A DNA stretch of 64,000 nucleotides, from positions 1,364,001 through 1,428,000 of the forward strand of contig MDHJ01000001.1 in NCBI GenBank assembly GCA_002150995.1. Direction: 5' to 3'. Positions 8,559-16,459 of this stretch are shown here, piece by piece. A model generated the notes under the pieces. That model had not been told where the DNA came from. It searched no databases and was given only the letters and a program-made list of their open reading frames with translations. A program made the translations under genes and the position numbers. Position 1 is the first letter of the stretch. Every line of letters begins with the position of its first letter. The stretch comes from Clavibacter michiganensis (GTDB lineage Bacteria > Actinomycetota > Actinomycetes > Actinomycetales > Microbacteriaceae).

Positions 8559-9989
8559 TTGCATGAATGGCTCCTCCTGGCTGCGGGCCTCGTCCTCAGC
8601 CTCGGCACCGGCCTCTTCGTGGCCAGCGAGTTCGCGCTCGTCAACCTCGACCGCTCCGACCTGGAGAAGCGCCAGGAGCGCGGCGAGAAGCGGCTCGGCC
8701 CGCCGATCCGCGCGCTGCGCATCACCTCCACCCACCTCTCGAGCGCCCAGCTCGGCATCACCCTCACCACGCTGCTCACCGGCTACACGATGGAGCCGGC
8801 GCTCAGCCGCCTCCTCGCCGGGCCGCTCACGTCCGCGGGGCTCGCCGAGGGCCTCGTGCCGCCCGTCTCGACGGTCGTGGCGCTCGTCGTCGCGACCCTG
8901 CTGTCGATGATCATCGGCGAGCTCGTGCCCAAGAACTTCGCGCTGGCGCTGCCGCGCGAGACGGCCAAGCTCGTGATCCCGTTCCAGGCGATGTTCACCA
9001 CCGTGTTCAAGCCCGCCGTGGTGCTGCTCAACAACAGCGCCAACGGCATCCTGCGGCTCGTCGGCATCGAGCCCAAGGAGGAGCTCTCGGGCGCCCGGAG
9101 CGCCGAGGAGCTCTCCTCGCTGGTCCGCCGATCCGCCCTCGCCGGCCTCCTCGAGGACGACACGGCGATGCTCCTCAGCCGCACGCTGCGCTTCGCGGAC
9201 CTCACCGCGTCCGACGTCATGACGCCGCGCCTGCGGGTCAAGTCCGTCGAGCGCACCGACAGCGCGCAGACGGTCATCGAGCTCGCCATGACCACCGGCT
9301 ACTCGCGCTTCCCCGTGACGGACGACGGCGTGGACGACGTCATCGGCCTCGTGCACGTGAAGCAGGCCGTCGCGGTGCCGCGCGAGAAGCGCGCCCAGGT
9401 GCCCGTGACCGCGCTGCAGTCCGAGGCGATCCGCGTGCCCGAGACGATGAAGCTCGACGACCTCCTCGGCGAGCTGCGCGGACGCGGGTTCCAGATGGCC
9501 GTCGTGGTCGACGAGTACGGCGGCACCGCCGGGGTAGCCACGCTCGAGGACCTGGTGGAGGAGCTGGTCGGCGAGCTCGCCGACGAGCACGACCGCACCC
9601 GGGCCGGCGTCGTCCGCTCGCGCGACTCGCTGACGTTCCCCGGCATGCTCCGGCCCGACGAGCTCCTCGAGCGCACGGGCCTCCGGATCCCCGACGAGGG
9701 CCCCTACGAGACCGCGGCGGGCTTCGTGATGAGCGAGCTCGGCCGGCTCCCCGTGGTCGGCGACGAGCTGGAGCTCGAGACCGGCACGCTGCGGGTCGAG
9801 CGGCTCGACGGCCGGCGTATCGACCGGATCCGCTTCACCCCCGTGCCGGAGCCCGTCGCCACCGCGGTGGGCACCACCCGCGCAGAGCGCCAGGCGGACC
9901 GCCAGGCCGTGCGCCAGGCCGATCGCGAGGCCGGCCGCCGGGCCGATGCCGACCGCGAGGCCCGACGGAAGGAGCCGACCCGTGGGTGA
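8559..9989 (+). CDS. CNNM/CorC (HlyC) family membrane protein with CBS pair, paralogue 1
   Basis: Protein of 476 residues. An N-terminal DUF21/CNNM membrane domain of three to four helices (residues 1-150, beginning WLLLAAGLVLSLGTGLFVASE and containing IIGELVPKNFAL) is followed by a CBS pair (about 210-330, including VTDDGVDDVIGLVHVK and VVVDEYGGTAGVATLEDL). A CorC_HlyC transporter-associated domain (about 340-420) and a charged, repetitive Arg/Asp/Ala tail come last. The family exports or transports Mg2+ and Co2+ (CorB, MpfA, CNNM). The TTG start is the only one that preserves the first membrane helix. The stop overlaps the start of the second paralogue, forming a two-gene operon. Confidence 0.88.
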   Translation: MHEWLLLAAGLVLSLGTGLFVASEFALVNLDRSDLEKRQERGEKRLGPPIRALRITSTHLSSAQLGITLTTLLTGYTMEPALSRLLAGPLTSAGLAEGLVPPVSTVVALVVATLLSMIIGELVPKNFALALPRETAKLVIPFQAMFTTVFKPAVVLLNNSANGILRLVGIEPKEELSGARSAEELSSLVRRSALAGLLEDDTAMLLSRTLRFADLTASDVMTPRLRVKSVERTDSAQTVIELAMTTGYSRFPVTDDGVDDVIGLVHVKQAVAVPREKRAQVPVTALQSEAIRVPETMKLDDLLGELRGRGFQMAVVVDEYGGTAGVATLEDLVEELVGELADEHDRTRAGVVRSRDSLTFPGMLRPDELLERTGLRIPDEGPYETAAGFVMSELGRLPVVGDELELETGTLRVERLDGRRIDRIRFTPVPEPVATAVGTTRAERQADRQAVRQADREAGRRADADREARRKEPTRG

Positions 9990-11025
9990 GTACGCCGGGG
10001 GGATCATCGCGCTCGTCGTGCTGCTCGCCGTCAACGCCTTCTTCGTCGGGGCCGAGTTCGCGGTCATCTCCGCGAAGCGGTCCCAGATCGAGCCGCGCGC
10101 CGAGGAGGGCAGCCGCGCCGCCCGGGTGACCCTCTACGCCATGGAGCACGCGACGCTGATGCTCGCGACCACGCAGCTCGGCATCACGGTGTGCTCGCTG
10201 CTCATCCTCAACGTCTCCGAGCCCGCGATCCACCACCTGCTGGAGATCCCGCTGGGTGCCACCGGGCTGCCGGACGAGGCGATCTCCACCATCGCGTTCG
10301 TCATCGCGCTCCTCCTGGTGTCGTTCCTCCACGTGGTCCTCGGCGAGATGGTGCCGAAGAACATCTCCTTCTCCGTCCCGGACCGGGCGGCACTGCTGCT
10401 CGCGCCGCCGCTGGTGGGCATCGCGCGCGTCGTGAAGCCCCTCATCCTGGCGCTCAACGGGGTCTCGAACGGCGTGCTGCGCCTGTTCGGGGTCGAGCCG
10501 AAGGACGAGGCGGCCAGCGCCTTCACGCTCGACGAGGTGCAGGGCATCGTCGACCAGTCGACGCGGGAGGGCGTGCTGGAGGACCGGACGGGCGCGCTGA
10601 CCGCGGCGTTCGAGTTCACGGGCAAGAAGGTGCAGGACATCGCGATCCCGCTCGACGCGCTGGTCAGCCTCCACGAGACCGCGTCGCCGTCGGAGGTCGA
10701 GCGGGCCGTCGCCCGCCACGGGTTCTCCCGCTACGTGATCGTGGACGACCGGGGCGAGCCGTCCGGGTACCTGCACCTCAAGGACGTCATCGACCTCGAC
10801 GAGGCAGACGAGTTCGTGCGGCCCGTGCCGGCCAAGCGGATCCGCCAGCTCGTCTCGGTGTTCGAGGGCACCGAGCTCGAGGACGCCCTCGCCATGATGC
10901 GCCGGTCCGGCGCGCACCTCGCCCGCGCCTTCACGGAGGCCGGCGAGACGACCGGCGTGCTGTTCCTCGAGGACATCATCGAGGAGCTCGTCGGCGAGGT
11001 GCAGGACGCCACCCGGCGGGTCTGA
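9982..11025 (+). CDS. CNNM/CorC family membrane protein with CBS pair, paralogue 2
   Basis: Protein of 347 residues built like its neighbour but without the C-terminal CorC_HlyC domain: a DUF21 membrane domain (GGIIALVVLLAVNAFFVGAE at the start, LGEMVPKNISF) and then a CBS pair ending in LFLEDIIEELVGEV. The GTG at 9982 is preferred because AAGGAG lies 8 nt upstream; the start overlaps the preceding gene by 8 nt. Actinobacteria often carry such long/short CNNM pairs, and a heteromeric Mg2+/Co2+ transporter is possible but unproven. Confidence 0.87.
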   Translation: MGEYAGGIIALVVLLAVNAFFVGAEFAVISAKRSQIEPRAEEGSRAARVTLYAMEHATLMLATTQLGITVCSLLILNVSEPAIHHLLEIPLGATGLPDEAISTIAFVIALLLVSFLHVVLGEMVPKNISFSVPDRAALLLAPPLVGIARVVKPLILALNGVSNGVLRLFGVEPKDEAASAFTLDEVQGIVDQSTREGVLEDRTGALTAAFEFTGKKVQDIAIPLDALVSLHETASPSEVERAVARHGFSRYVIVDDRGEPSGYLHLKDVIDLDEADEFVRPVPAKRIRQLVSVFEGTELEDALAMMRRSGAHLARAFTEAGETTGVLFLEDIIEELVGEVQDATRRV

Positions 11026-11034
11026 CCCGGACGC

Positions 11035-11078
11035 ACGACGACGGCGCGGCACCCCGGAGGGTGCCGCGCCGTCGTCGT
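11035..11078. terminator. Strong bidirectional terminator
   Basis: Perfect 19-bp inverted repeat, 11035-11053 with 11060-11078, 6-nt loop, between the convergent CNNM operon and the flavin oxidoreductase gene. Confidence 0.85.
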
Positions 11079-11095
11079 CGTGGTGCGCCGCGGGG

Positions 11096-12175
11096 TCAGG
11101 AGGCCCAGCGCGCGCGGTCGTACTGCTTCGGCCAGTAGTCGATCTCGACGCCCAGCTCGTGCGCGGCACGGAGCGCGAAGTGCGGGTCGCGGAGCATCTC
11201 GCGACCGAGCATCACGGCGTCCGCGCGGCCCTCGGCCACGACGGCCTCCGCCTGCGCGGGCTCGGTGATGAGCCCCACGGCGTTGAGCGCCACCTGCGCG
11301 TGCTCCTTCACGTACTCCGCGAACGGCACCTGGTAGCCGGGGGCCACCGGGATCGTCACGCCCGTGGTGTTGCCGCCGGTGGAGATGTCGAAGAAGTCGG
11401 CCCCGCGCTCGGCGGCCCAGCCGGCGACGGCAGCGGTCTGCCGCTCGTCCCAGCCGGCGTCGCCCGCCCAGTCGGTGGCGGAGAAGCGCACGAGGAGCGG
11501 GACGTCCGGCACCTCGGCGCGCACCGCGTCGACGACCTGGAGCAGCAGGCGCGCCCGGTTCTCGAGGCTGCCGCCGAACTCGTCGTCCCGGTGGTTGCTG
11601 AGCGGCGACAGGAACTGGTGCAGGAGGTAGCCGTGCGCGGCGTGGATCTCGAGGACGTCGAAGCCCGCGTCCACCGAGCGGCGCGCGGCGGCGGCGAAGT
11701 CCTCGACGACCTTCCGGATGCCGTCCGCGTCGAGCGCCACGGGCGTGCCGTAGCCGGGGAACGGCTCCGCCGAGGGCGCGACCGTCTCCCAGCCGCCCTC
11801 CGCGTCGGGCATGGTGCCGCGGCCCGAGAACGAGTACGTGGAGGCCTTGCGGCCGGCGTGGGCGAGCTGGATGGCGGCGACGGCGCCCATCTCGTGGATG
11901 AAGTCGACGATCGGCTTCCAGGCGTCACGCTGCGCGTCGTCCCAGATGCCCGTGTCCTCGGGCGTGATGCGCGCCTCGGGGCTGACGCCCGTGGCCTCGG
12001 CCATGACGAGGCCGGCGCCGCCGCGGGCGAAGGAGCCGAGGTGCGCCAGGTGCCAGGCGCCGGGCACGCCGTCGCGCGCGTCGATGCTGTACTGGCACAT
12101 GGGCGCGACCCAGATGCGGTTGCGGGCCGTGACGCCGCGGACGGTGATCGGCTCGAAGAGCGGGGACGTGGGCAT
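11096..12175 (-). CDS. NADH:flavin oxidoreductase / old yellow enzyme family
   Basis: FMN-dependent ene-reductase of the YqjM/XenA class, 359 residues. Seen: the N-terminal FEPITVRGVTARNRIWVAPM and MCQYS, the substrate-binding HAGRKAS, the catalytic-site segment EIHAAHGYLLHQFLSPLSN, and the FMN-phosphate loop ADAVMLGREMLRDPHFALRA. Such enzymes reduce the C=C bond of alpha,beta-unsaturated carbonyls and often nitro compounds; the physiological substrate is unknown. The ATG at 12175 has a good ribosome binding site (GGAAGGA, 5 nt upstream). Confidence 0.92.
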   Translation of the reverse strand: MPTSPLFEPITVRGVTARNRIWVAPMCQYSIDARDGVPGAWHLAHLGSFARGGAGLVMAEATGVSPEARITPEDTGIWDDAQRDAWKPIVDFIHEMGAVAAIQLAHAGRKASTYSFSGRGTMPDAEGGWETVAPSAEPFPGYGTPVALDADGIRKVVEDFAAAARRSVDAGFDVLEIHAAHGYLLHQFLSPLSNHRDDEFGGSLENRARLLLQVVDAVRAEVPDVPLLVRFSATDWAGDAGWDERQTAAVAGWAAERGADFFDISTGGNTTGVTIPVAPGYQVPFAEYVKEHAQVALNAVGLITEPAQAEAVVAEGRADAVMLGREMLRDPHFALRAAHELGVEIDYWPKQYDRARWAS

Positions 12176-12298
12176 GGGGTTCCTTCCAGGCGGGCGGCCG
12201 CGCACCTCGGCGGGAGGCGCGGCGCGCGGGGACGGGCGGAGGGCGACGTCGGCCTCATGGGACCAAGGCGCGGCGCGGTCGCCGCATTCCCACGCGCC

Positions 12299-12304
12299 TA
12301 TCGT
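12299..12304 (+). promoter_or_regulatory. -10 box (TATCGT) for nnrD
   Basis: TATCGT ends 6 nt before the ATG at 12311. The intervening GAGGGG could also act as a weak ribosome binding site. Confidence 0.45.
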
Positions 12305-12310
12305 GAGGGG

Positions 12311-13192
12311 ATGAGCGATGCGCGCACGGACCGGGTACCCGAGGGCTGGATCCGCCAGGACGCGGAGCGGACCCGACGGGCCGTCCGCCTGCCGCGGGAC
12401 GACGACGACAAGTACACGCGCGGCGTGCTCGGCGTGCGCACCGGGTCCGACCGCTACCCGGGGGCCGCCGTCCTCGGCGTGGAGGCGGCCGCGCGCACCG
12501 GCCTCGGCATGATCCGCTACCTCGGTCCGGCGGGGGCCTCGGCGTCCGTCCTCGCGCGGCGCCCCGAGGTCGTGACGGCCGACGGCCGCGTGCAGGCGTG
12601 GCTGGTCGGCTCCGGGATGGACCGGTCGCACCGCGACGAGGCGACGACCGCGGACGTCGTCGCGGCGCTCGAGCAGGGACTGCCGTCGGTGGTGGACGCC
12701 GGGGCGCTCGACCTCGTCGGCCGCGCGACGGGGCCGGTGGTCGTGACGCCGCACTTCCGGGAGCTCTCGCGTCTCCTCGACGAGGCGGGGATCCGCGCCT
12801 CGGCGGAGGACATCGCGGCCGACGCCCCGACGTGGGCGGAGCGCGCGGCGCGGGAGCTCGGGGTGTGCGTGCTGCTGAAGGGCGCCACGACGTTCGTGGT
12901 CGGCGGCTCGGCGCGCATCGCCGTGCGCGCCGGGACGCCGTGGCTCGCGACCGCCGGCTCCGGGGACGTGCTGGGCGGCGCGCTCGGAGCGCTCGTCGCG
13001 GGGGCGTCGACGCGGCTGGCAGGCTCGGCGGAGCCCCTCGCGGATCTCGCCGAGGTGGCGGCCGCCGCCGCGTGGCTGCACGGGAGGGCCGGTGCGATCG
13101 CGTCCGGCGGGGGACCGGTCACGGCCCTCGACGTCGCGGAGGCGATGCCGAGGGCCGTGCGCGACGTGCTGGCGGGGACGCCCGCGGGCTAG
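12311..13192 (+). CDS. nnrD: ADP-dependent (S)-NAD(P)H-hydrate dehydratase
   Basis: Repairs hydrated NADH/NADPH (NADHX/NADPHX), using ADP as phosphate donor. It is a 293-residue ribokinase-fold protein with the family segments KYTRGVLGVRTGSDRYPGA near residue 35, VVTPHFRELSRLL, VLLKGATTFV and the terminal GSGDVLGGALGAL, whose Asp is the catalytic base. The NnrE epimerase domain fused in many bacteria is absent. The stop codon overlaps the stop of the convergent YceI gene by a few bases. Confidence 0.9.
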   Translation: MSDARTDRVPEGWIRQDAERTRRAVRLPRDDDDKYTRGVLGVRTGSDRYPGAAVLGVEAAARTGLGMIRYLGPAGASASVLARRPEVVTADGRVQAWLVGSGMDRSHRDEATTADVVAALEQGLPSVVDAGALDLVGRATGPVVVTPHFRELSRLLDEAGIRASAEDIAADAPTWAERAARELGVCVLLKGATTFVVGGSARIAVRAGTPWLATAGSGDVLGGALGALVAGASTRLAGSAEPLADLAEVAAAAAWLHGRAGAIASGGGPVTALDVAEAMPRAVRDVLAGTPAG

Positions 13193-13872
13193 GCCCTCGG
13201 CGCCACGTCGAGGGAGAACTCCACCGACCCCTGGTCCTCGACCGTGACGAAGCCGAGGCTCGGCGCCTGGATGCCGAAGTCCTCGAAGGTGATCGGGATC
13301 GAGCCGACGATCTGTCCGCCGTCGTCCGTGAAGGACGCCTGCATCTGCGCCGTCACGGACCGGGTGACGCCGTGCAGCGTCAGGTCCCCGGTCACGTCGT
13401 AGGTGGCGGGCACGCCGGCCTGCACCCCGTCGGCGGCGATCGGCTCGGTGAGCGTGAAGGTCGCCGTCGGGAACTCGGCGGTCTGCATCGCCTCGCCCTG
13501 GAAGTAGGCGTCGCGGGGCGGCTGGTCGGTGGCGATCCTCGTCACGTCCACGGTCATGGTGCCTGCGGTGACCCGGGTCCCGTCGACCGTGATCTCGCCG
13601 GTGACGGCGTCCGTGCGGCCGTTGACGGTGACGGGCGTGCCGTTCAGGACCTCGTCGACGCGGTAGCCCGCGAACGACGACCCTCCGACGGTCCACTCGC
13701 CGGAGAGGTCACCGACGGGCCCGCCCGCGGCGGGTGTGGCCGCGAGCGTCGGCACGGCGTCGGGCGCGCCGGCGAGCTGCTGGTACAGGGGGCCGCCGAA
13801 CGCGGCGAAGCCGCCGACCAGGACGACCGCGCCGCCCGCGATCCCGATGATGATCTTCGTCTTCTTCTCCAT
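13189..13872 (-). CDS. YceI family protein, membrane-anchored
   Basis: Protein of 227 residues: a single N-terminal membrane helix (IIIGIAGGAVVLVGGFAAFG, about 7-26) and then an extracytoplasmic YceI lipocalin-like domain from about residue 58. The domain is typified by GEWTVGGSSFAGYRVDEVL, YFQGEAMQTAEFPTATF, GDLTLHGVTRSV and a C-terminal beta strand. YceI proteins bind isoprenoid-type lipids, and their cellular role is unclear. The ATG has an upstream GAGGAG ribosome binding site. Confidence 0.88.
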   Translation of the reverse strand: MEKKTKIIIGIAGGAVVLVGGFAAFGGPLYQQLAGAPDAVPTLAATPAAGGPVGDLSGEWTVGGSSFAGYRVDEVLNGTPVTVNGRTDAVTGEITVDGTRVTAGTMTVDVTRIATDQPPRDAYFQGEAMQTAEFPTATFTLTEPIAADGVQAGVPATYDVTGDLTLHGVTRSVTAQMQASFTDDGGQIVGSIPITFEDFGIQAPSLGFVTVEDQGSVEFSLDVAPRA

Positions 13873-14080
13873 GGCGATGCTCCTCTGGTGCGATGCGGGC
13901 GGCCGGACCGCGGCCGACCCGTTCTGTGAACTCTCAAGTACCCGACGAGTCTCGCGGGGAGGCGGGATCGACGTCGGCGACCGTCCACAGGGGCGGTCGG
14001 GGTCGATAGCCTGGGCCCACATCCGGCCGGCCGCCGGGCGCCCGCCCGGACAACCGCCGCCGTCGATCCCGGGGGTCCCC

Positions 14081-14398
14081 ATGCTCGTCGCCTTCTCCGT
14101 CGCTCCCAGCGGGGGCGACGCGCCCGACGCGTCCGTCCACGACGCGGTCGCGGCCGCCGTCGCGGTCGTCCGCGCCTCCGGCCTCCCGAACCGCACGGAC
14201 TCCATGTTCACGACGATCGAGGGGGACTGGGACGAGGTCTTCGACGTCGTGCGTCGTGCGACGGAGGCCGTCGCCCCCTTCGGGACCCGCGTGTCGCTCG
14301 TGCTCAAGGCGGACATCCGCCCGGGGTACGCGGGCGAGCTCACCGGGAAGCTGGAGCGCCTGGAGTCGGCGCTGGAGGCGCGCGACGCCGGTGCCTGA
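14081..14398 (+). CDS. Thiamine-binding / MTH1187-YkoF family protein
   Basis: Small protein of 105 residues of the DUF77 (MTH1187, YkoF-like) ferredoxin-fold family, which binds thiamine or hydroxymethylpyrimidine-like ligands. Family marks are the N-terminal strand MLVAFSVAPSG, the RASGLPNRTDSMFTTIEGDW segment and VVRRATEAVAPFGTRVSLVLKADIRPG. A TAGCCT box at 14007-14012 could supply a promoter with a leader of about 60 nt. Ligand and role are inferred from the family only. Confidence 0.8.
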   Translation: MLVAFSVAPSGGDAPDASVHDAVAAAVAVVRASGLPNRTDSMFTTIEGDWDEVFDVVRRATEAVAPFGTRVSLVLKADIRPGYAGELTGKLERLESALEARDAGA

Positions 14399-14437
14399 CC
14401 GCGCGCGGCGCCTTCTCGAGCGGATCCCGACCACCGG

Positions 14438-14443
14438 TAGGCT
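14438..14443 (+). promoter_or_regulatory. -10 box (TAGGCT), leaderless MFS transcript
   Basis: TAGGCT ends 6 nt before the GTG at 14450, with no ribosome binding site. Confidence 0.5.
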
Positions 14444-14449
14444 CGTCGG

Positions 14450-15730
14450 GTGAATCCCCCCATCCCCGGGCGGGCGACCCTGTCGCCGGCCCGCGTCCGC
14501 GTCGCCCTGCTCGCCCTCGCGATGGGCGGGTTCGCCATCGGCACGACGGAGTTCGTCGCCATGGGGCTCCTGCCGCAGCTCGCGGCGGACCTCCTGCCCG
14601 ACGTGGCGGCGCGCTCGACGGAGGCCGCCAACGCGCAGGCGGGCACGCTCATCAGCGCCTACGCCCTCGGCGTGGTCGTCGGTGCCCCGACCATCGCCGC
14701 CGCCTCGGCGCGCGCGCCGCGGAGGAAGCTGCTGCTCTGGCTGCTGCTCGCCTTCACCCTCGGTACGGTCCTCAGCGCGATCCTCCCGAGCTTCGGCCTC
14801 GTCGTCCTGGCCCGCTTCGTGGCGGGCCTCCCGCACGGCGCCTACTTCGGGATCGCCTCGCTCGTGGCGGCGCAGCTCATGGGGGAGGGCAAGCGCGCCC
14901 GCGGCGTCGCCTTCGTGCTCGCGGGGCTCACCATCGCCAACGTGATCGGCGTGCCGATCGTCACGTGGATCGGGCAGAACGCGGGATGGCGCGTCGCCTA
15001 CCTGGTGGTCGCCGCGATCTTCGCCGCCACCTTCGTCGCCGTCCTCCTCGCCGTGCCCGCGCAGGCGGGGAACCCCGAGGCGACGCTCCGGCGGGAGCTC
15101 CGCGCATTCACGCGGCTGCAGGTGTGGCTCGCCCTCCTGATCGGCGCGATCGGGTTCGGCGGCTTCTTCGCCGTCTACACGTTCGTGGCGCCGATGGTGA
15201 CGGAGGTGACGGGGCTGCCCGAGTGGTCGGTGCCGCTGGCCCTCGTCGTCGTCGGCCTCGGGATGACGGCGGGCAACCTCGCCGGCGGCTGGTGGGCGGA
15301 CCGCGACGTGCGCCTCGCCATCCTGTCGCTGTTCGGCCTGCTCATCGTCTCCCTCGTGGGCCTGGCGCTCACCGCCTCCCATCCCGTGGGGCTGTTCGCC
15401 TTCCTCTTCCTCATCGGGGGATCGGCCGCCGCGCTGTCGCCCGGGATCCAGATCCGGCTCATGGACGTGGCGCACGACTCCCAGTCCATCGCCGCCGCGC
15501 TCAACCACTCCGCCCTCAACACGGGCAACGCGCTCGGCGCGGCGCTCGGGGGCGTCACCGTCGCGGCGGGCCTCGGCTACACGTCGCCCGCGCTGGTGGG
15601 CGTGGGTCTCAGCGTGGCGGGGCTCCTCATCGCCCTGGCGGCGTTCGGCCTCGACCGGCGCCGACGCGGCGCGCGACGTCCCGTGGATGGCCGGCGACCC
15701 ACCACGCAGCCGATCGCGCTGGGCGGCTGA
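14450..15730 (+). CDS. MFS transporter, DHA1-type drug/sugar exporter
   Basis: Protein of 426 residues with 12 predicted membrane helices. Family marks are the N-terminal GGFAIGTTEFVAMGLLPQ, the motif-A region after helix 2 (ASARAPRRKLLLW), and FVAGLPHGAYFGIASLVAA in helix 4, typical of the AraJ/YdhP (DHA1) subgroup that exports drugs, arabinose-like sugars or nucleosides. Substrate is unknown. The GTG start follows from the TAGGCT box and the position of the first helix. Confidence 0.9.
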   Translation: MNPPIPGRATLSPARVRVALLALAMGGFAIGTTEFVAMGLLPQLAADLLPDVAARSTEAANAQAGTLISAYALGVVVGAPTIAAASARAPRRKLLLWLLLAFTLGTVLSAILPSFGLVVLARFVAGLPHGAYFGIASLVAAQLMGEGKRARGVAFVLAGLTIANVIGVPIVTWIGQNAGWRVAYLVVAAIFAATFVAVLLAVPAQAGNPEATLRRELRAFTRLQVWLALLIGAIGFGGFFAVYTFVAPMVTEVTGLPEWSVPLALVVVGLGMTAGNLAGGWWADRDVRLAILSLFGLLIVSLVGLALTASHPVGLFAFLFLIGGSAAALSPGIQIRLMDVAHDSQSIAAALNHSALNTGNALGAALGGVTVAAGLGYTSPALVGVGLSVAGLLIALAAFGLDRRRRGARRPVDGRRPTTQPIALGG

Positions 15731-15736
15731 GGGGCG

Positions 15737-15766
15737 GGCGCCGGGGCCTCTGCGGGCGCCGGCGCC
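15737..15766. terminator. Candidate terminator between MFS gene and response regulator
   Basis: GGCGCCGG (15737-15744) pairs with CCGGCGCC (15759-15766) across 14 nt, in the short gap between two convergent genes. Alternative GC pairings exist. Confidence 0.4.
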
Positions 15767-15776
15767 GGCGCTGCGG

Positions 15777-16451
15777 CTACTCGCCCTGGAGGAGGATGCC
15801 GTCCTGGATCGCGCGCTTCCGGAGCGCCACCTTGGTGCCCACGTCGAAGCCCGCGACGCGGTACTTCTCGCGGATCCGCTTGAGGTACGACTTGGCGGTC
15901 TCTTCGGAGATGCCGAGGCTGTAGGCCACCGACTTCACGGGCTCGCCGCCGCCGTACAGGGCCATGACCCGGCGCTCCTGCGCGCTGAGCTTCGGCACCC
16001 CGCCGACGTCGGTGCTGTTGATGGCGAGGTCGAGCTCGGCCGAGATGTACGACTGGCCGTCGGCCGCGAGCCGGATGGCGTCGACGATCATGCTCGCGTC
16101 CTCGCTCTTCACCAGGTAGCCGAGGGCACCGGAGGCGAGCGCCTCGCGCACGACGTTGGGCTCGGAGTAGGTGCTCATGAGCACCGTCTTCACGCCCGTG
16201 GTCTTCAGCGTCGAGATCTTCAGCGAGATGGGCAGGTTGTCCTTGAGGTCGAGGTCGAGGAGCACCACGTCGACGGGGAAGCGCGGGTGCGTCAGGAGCT
16301 CCGGCCAGGTGGACACGGCGGCGACCATCTCGATGTCGGACGCGGCGTTGCGGATCCACTCGGTGAGGGCTCCGAGCAGCATCCGGTGGTCGTCCACGAT
16401 GGCGAGGGTGATCGGTCGGTTCTCAGCTGACACGTGCTCTCCGGTTCTCAT
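15777..16451 (-). CDS. NarL/LuxR-type two-component response regulator (regulator 1)
   Basis: Receiver domain at the N-terminus (LAIVDDHRMLLGAL, phospho-Asp in VDVVLLDLDLKDN, MSTYSE and GYLVKSED) and a LuxR-type helix-turn-helix (LSAQERRVMALYGGGEPVKS, ISEETAKSYLKRI). The HTH is followed by an unusual tail, REKYRVAGFDVGTKVALRKR plus about 11 residues, shared with the second regulator of this locus. Length is 224 residues from ATG 16451; a GTG at 16433 is an alternative start. It lies 8 nt after the membrane-protein gene, so it is the last gene of a signalling operon. Confidence 0.87.
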   Translation of the reverse strand: MRTGEHVSAENRPITLAIVDDHRMLLGALTEWIRNAASDIEMVAAVSTWPELLTHPRFPVDVVLLDLDLKDNLPISLKISTLKTTGVKTVLMSTYSEPNVVREALASGALGYLVKSEDASMIVDAIRLAADGQSYISAELDLAINSTDVGGVPKLSAQERRVMALYGGGEPVKSVAYSLGISEETAKSYLKRIREKYRVAGFDVGTKVALRKRAIQDGILLQGE

Positions 16452-16459
16452 GAGGGCCC

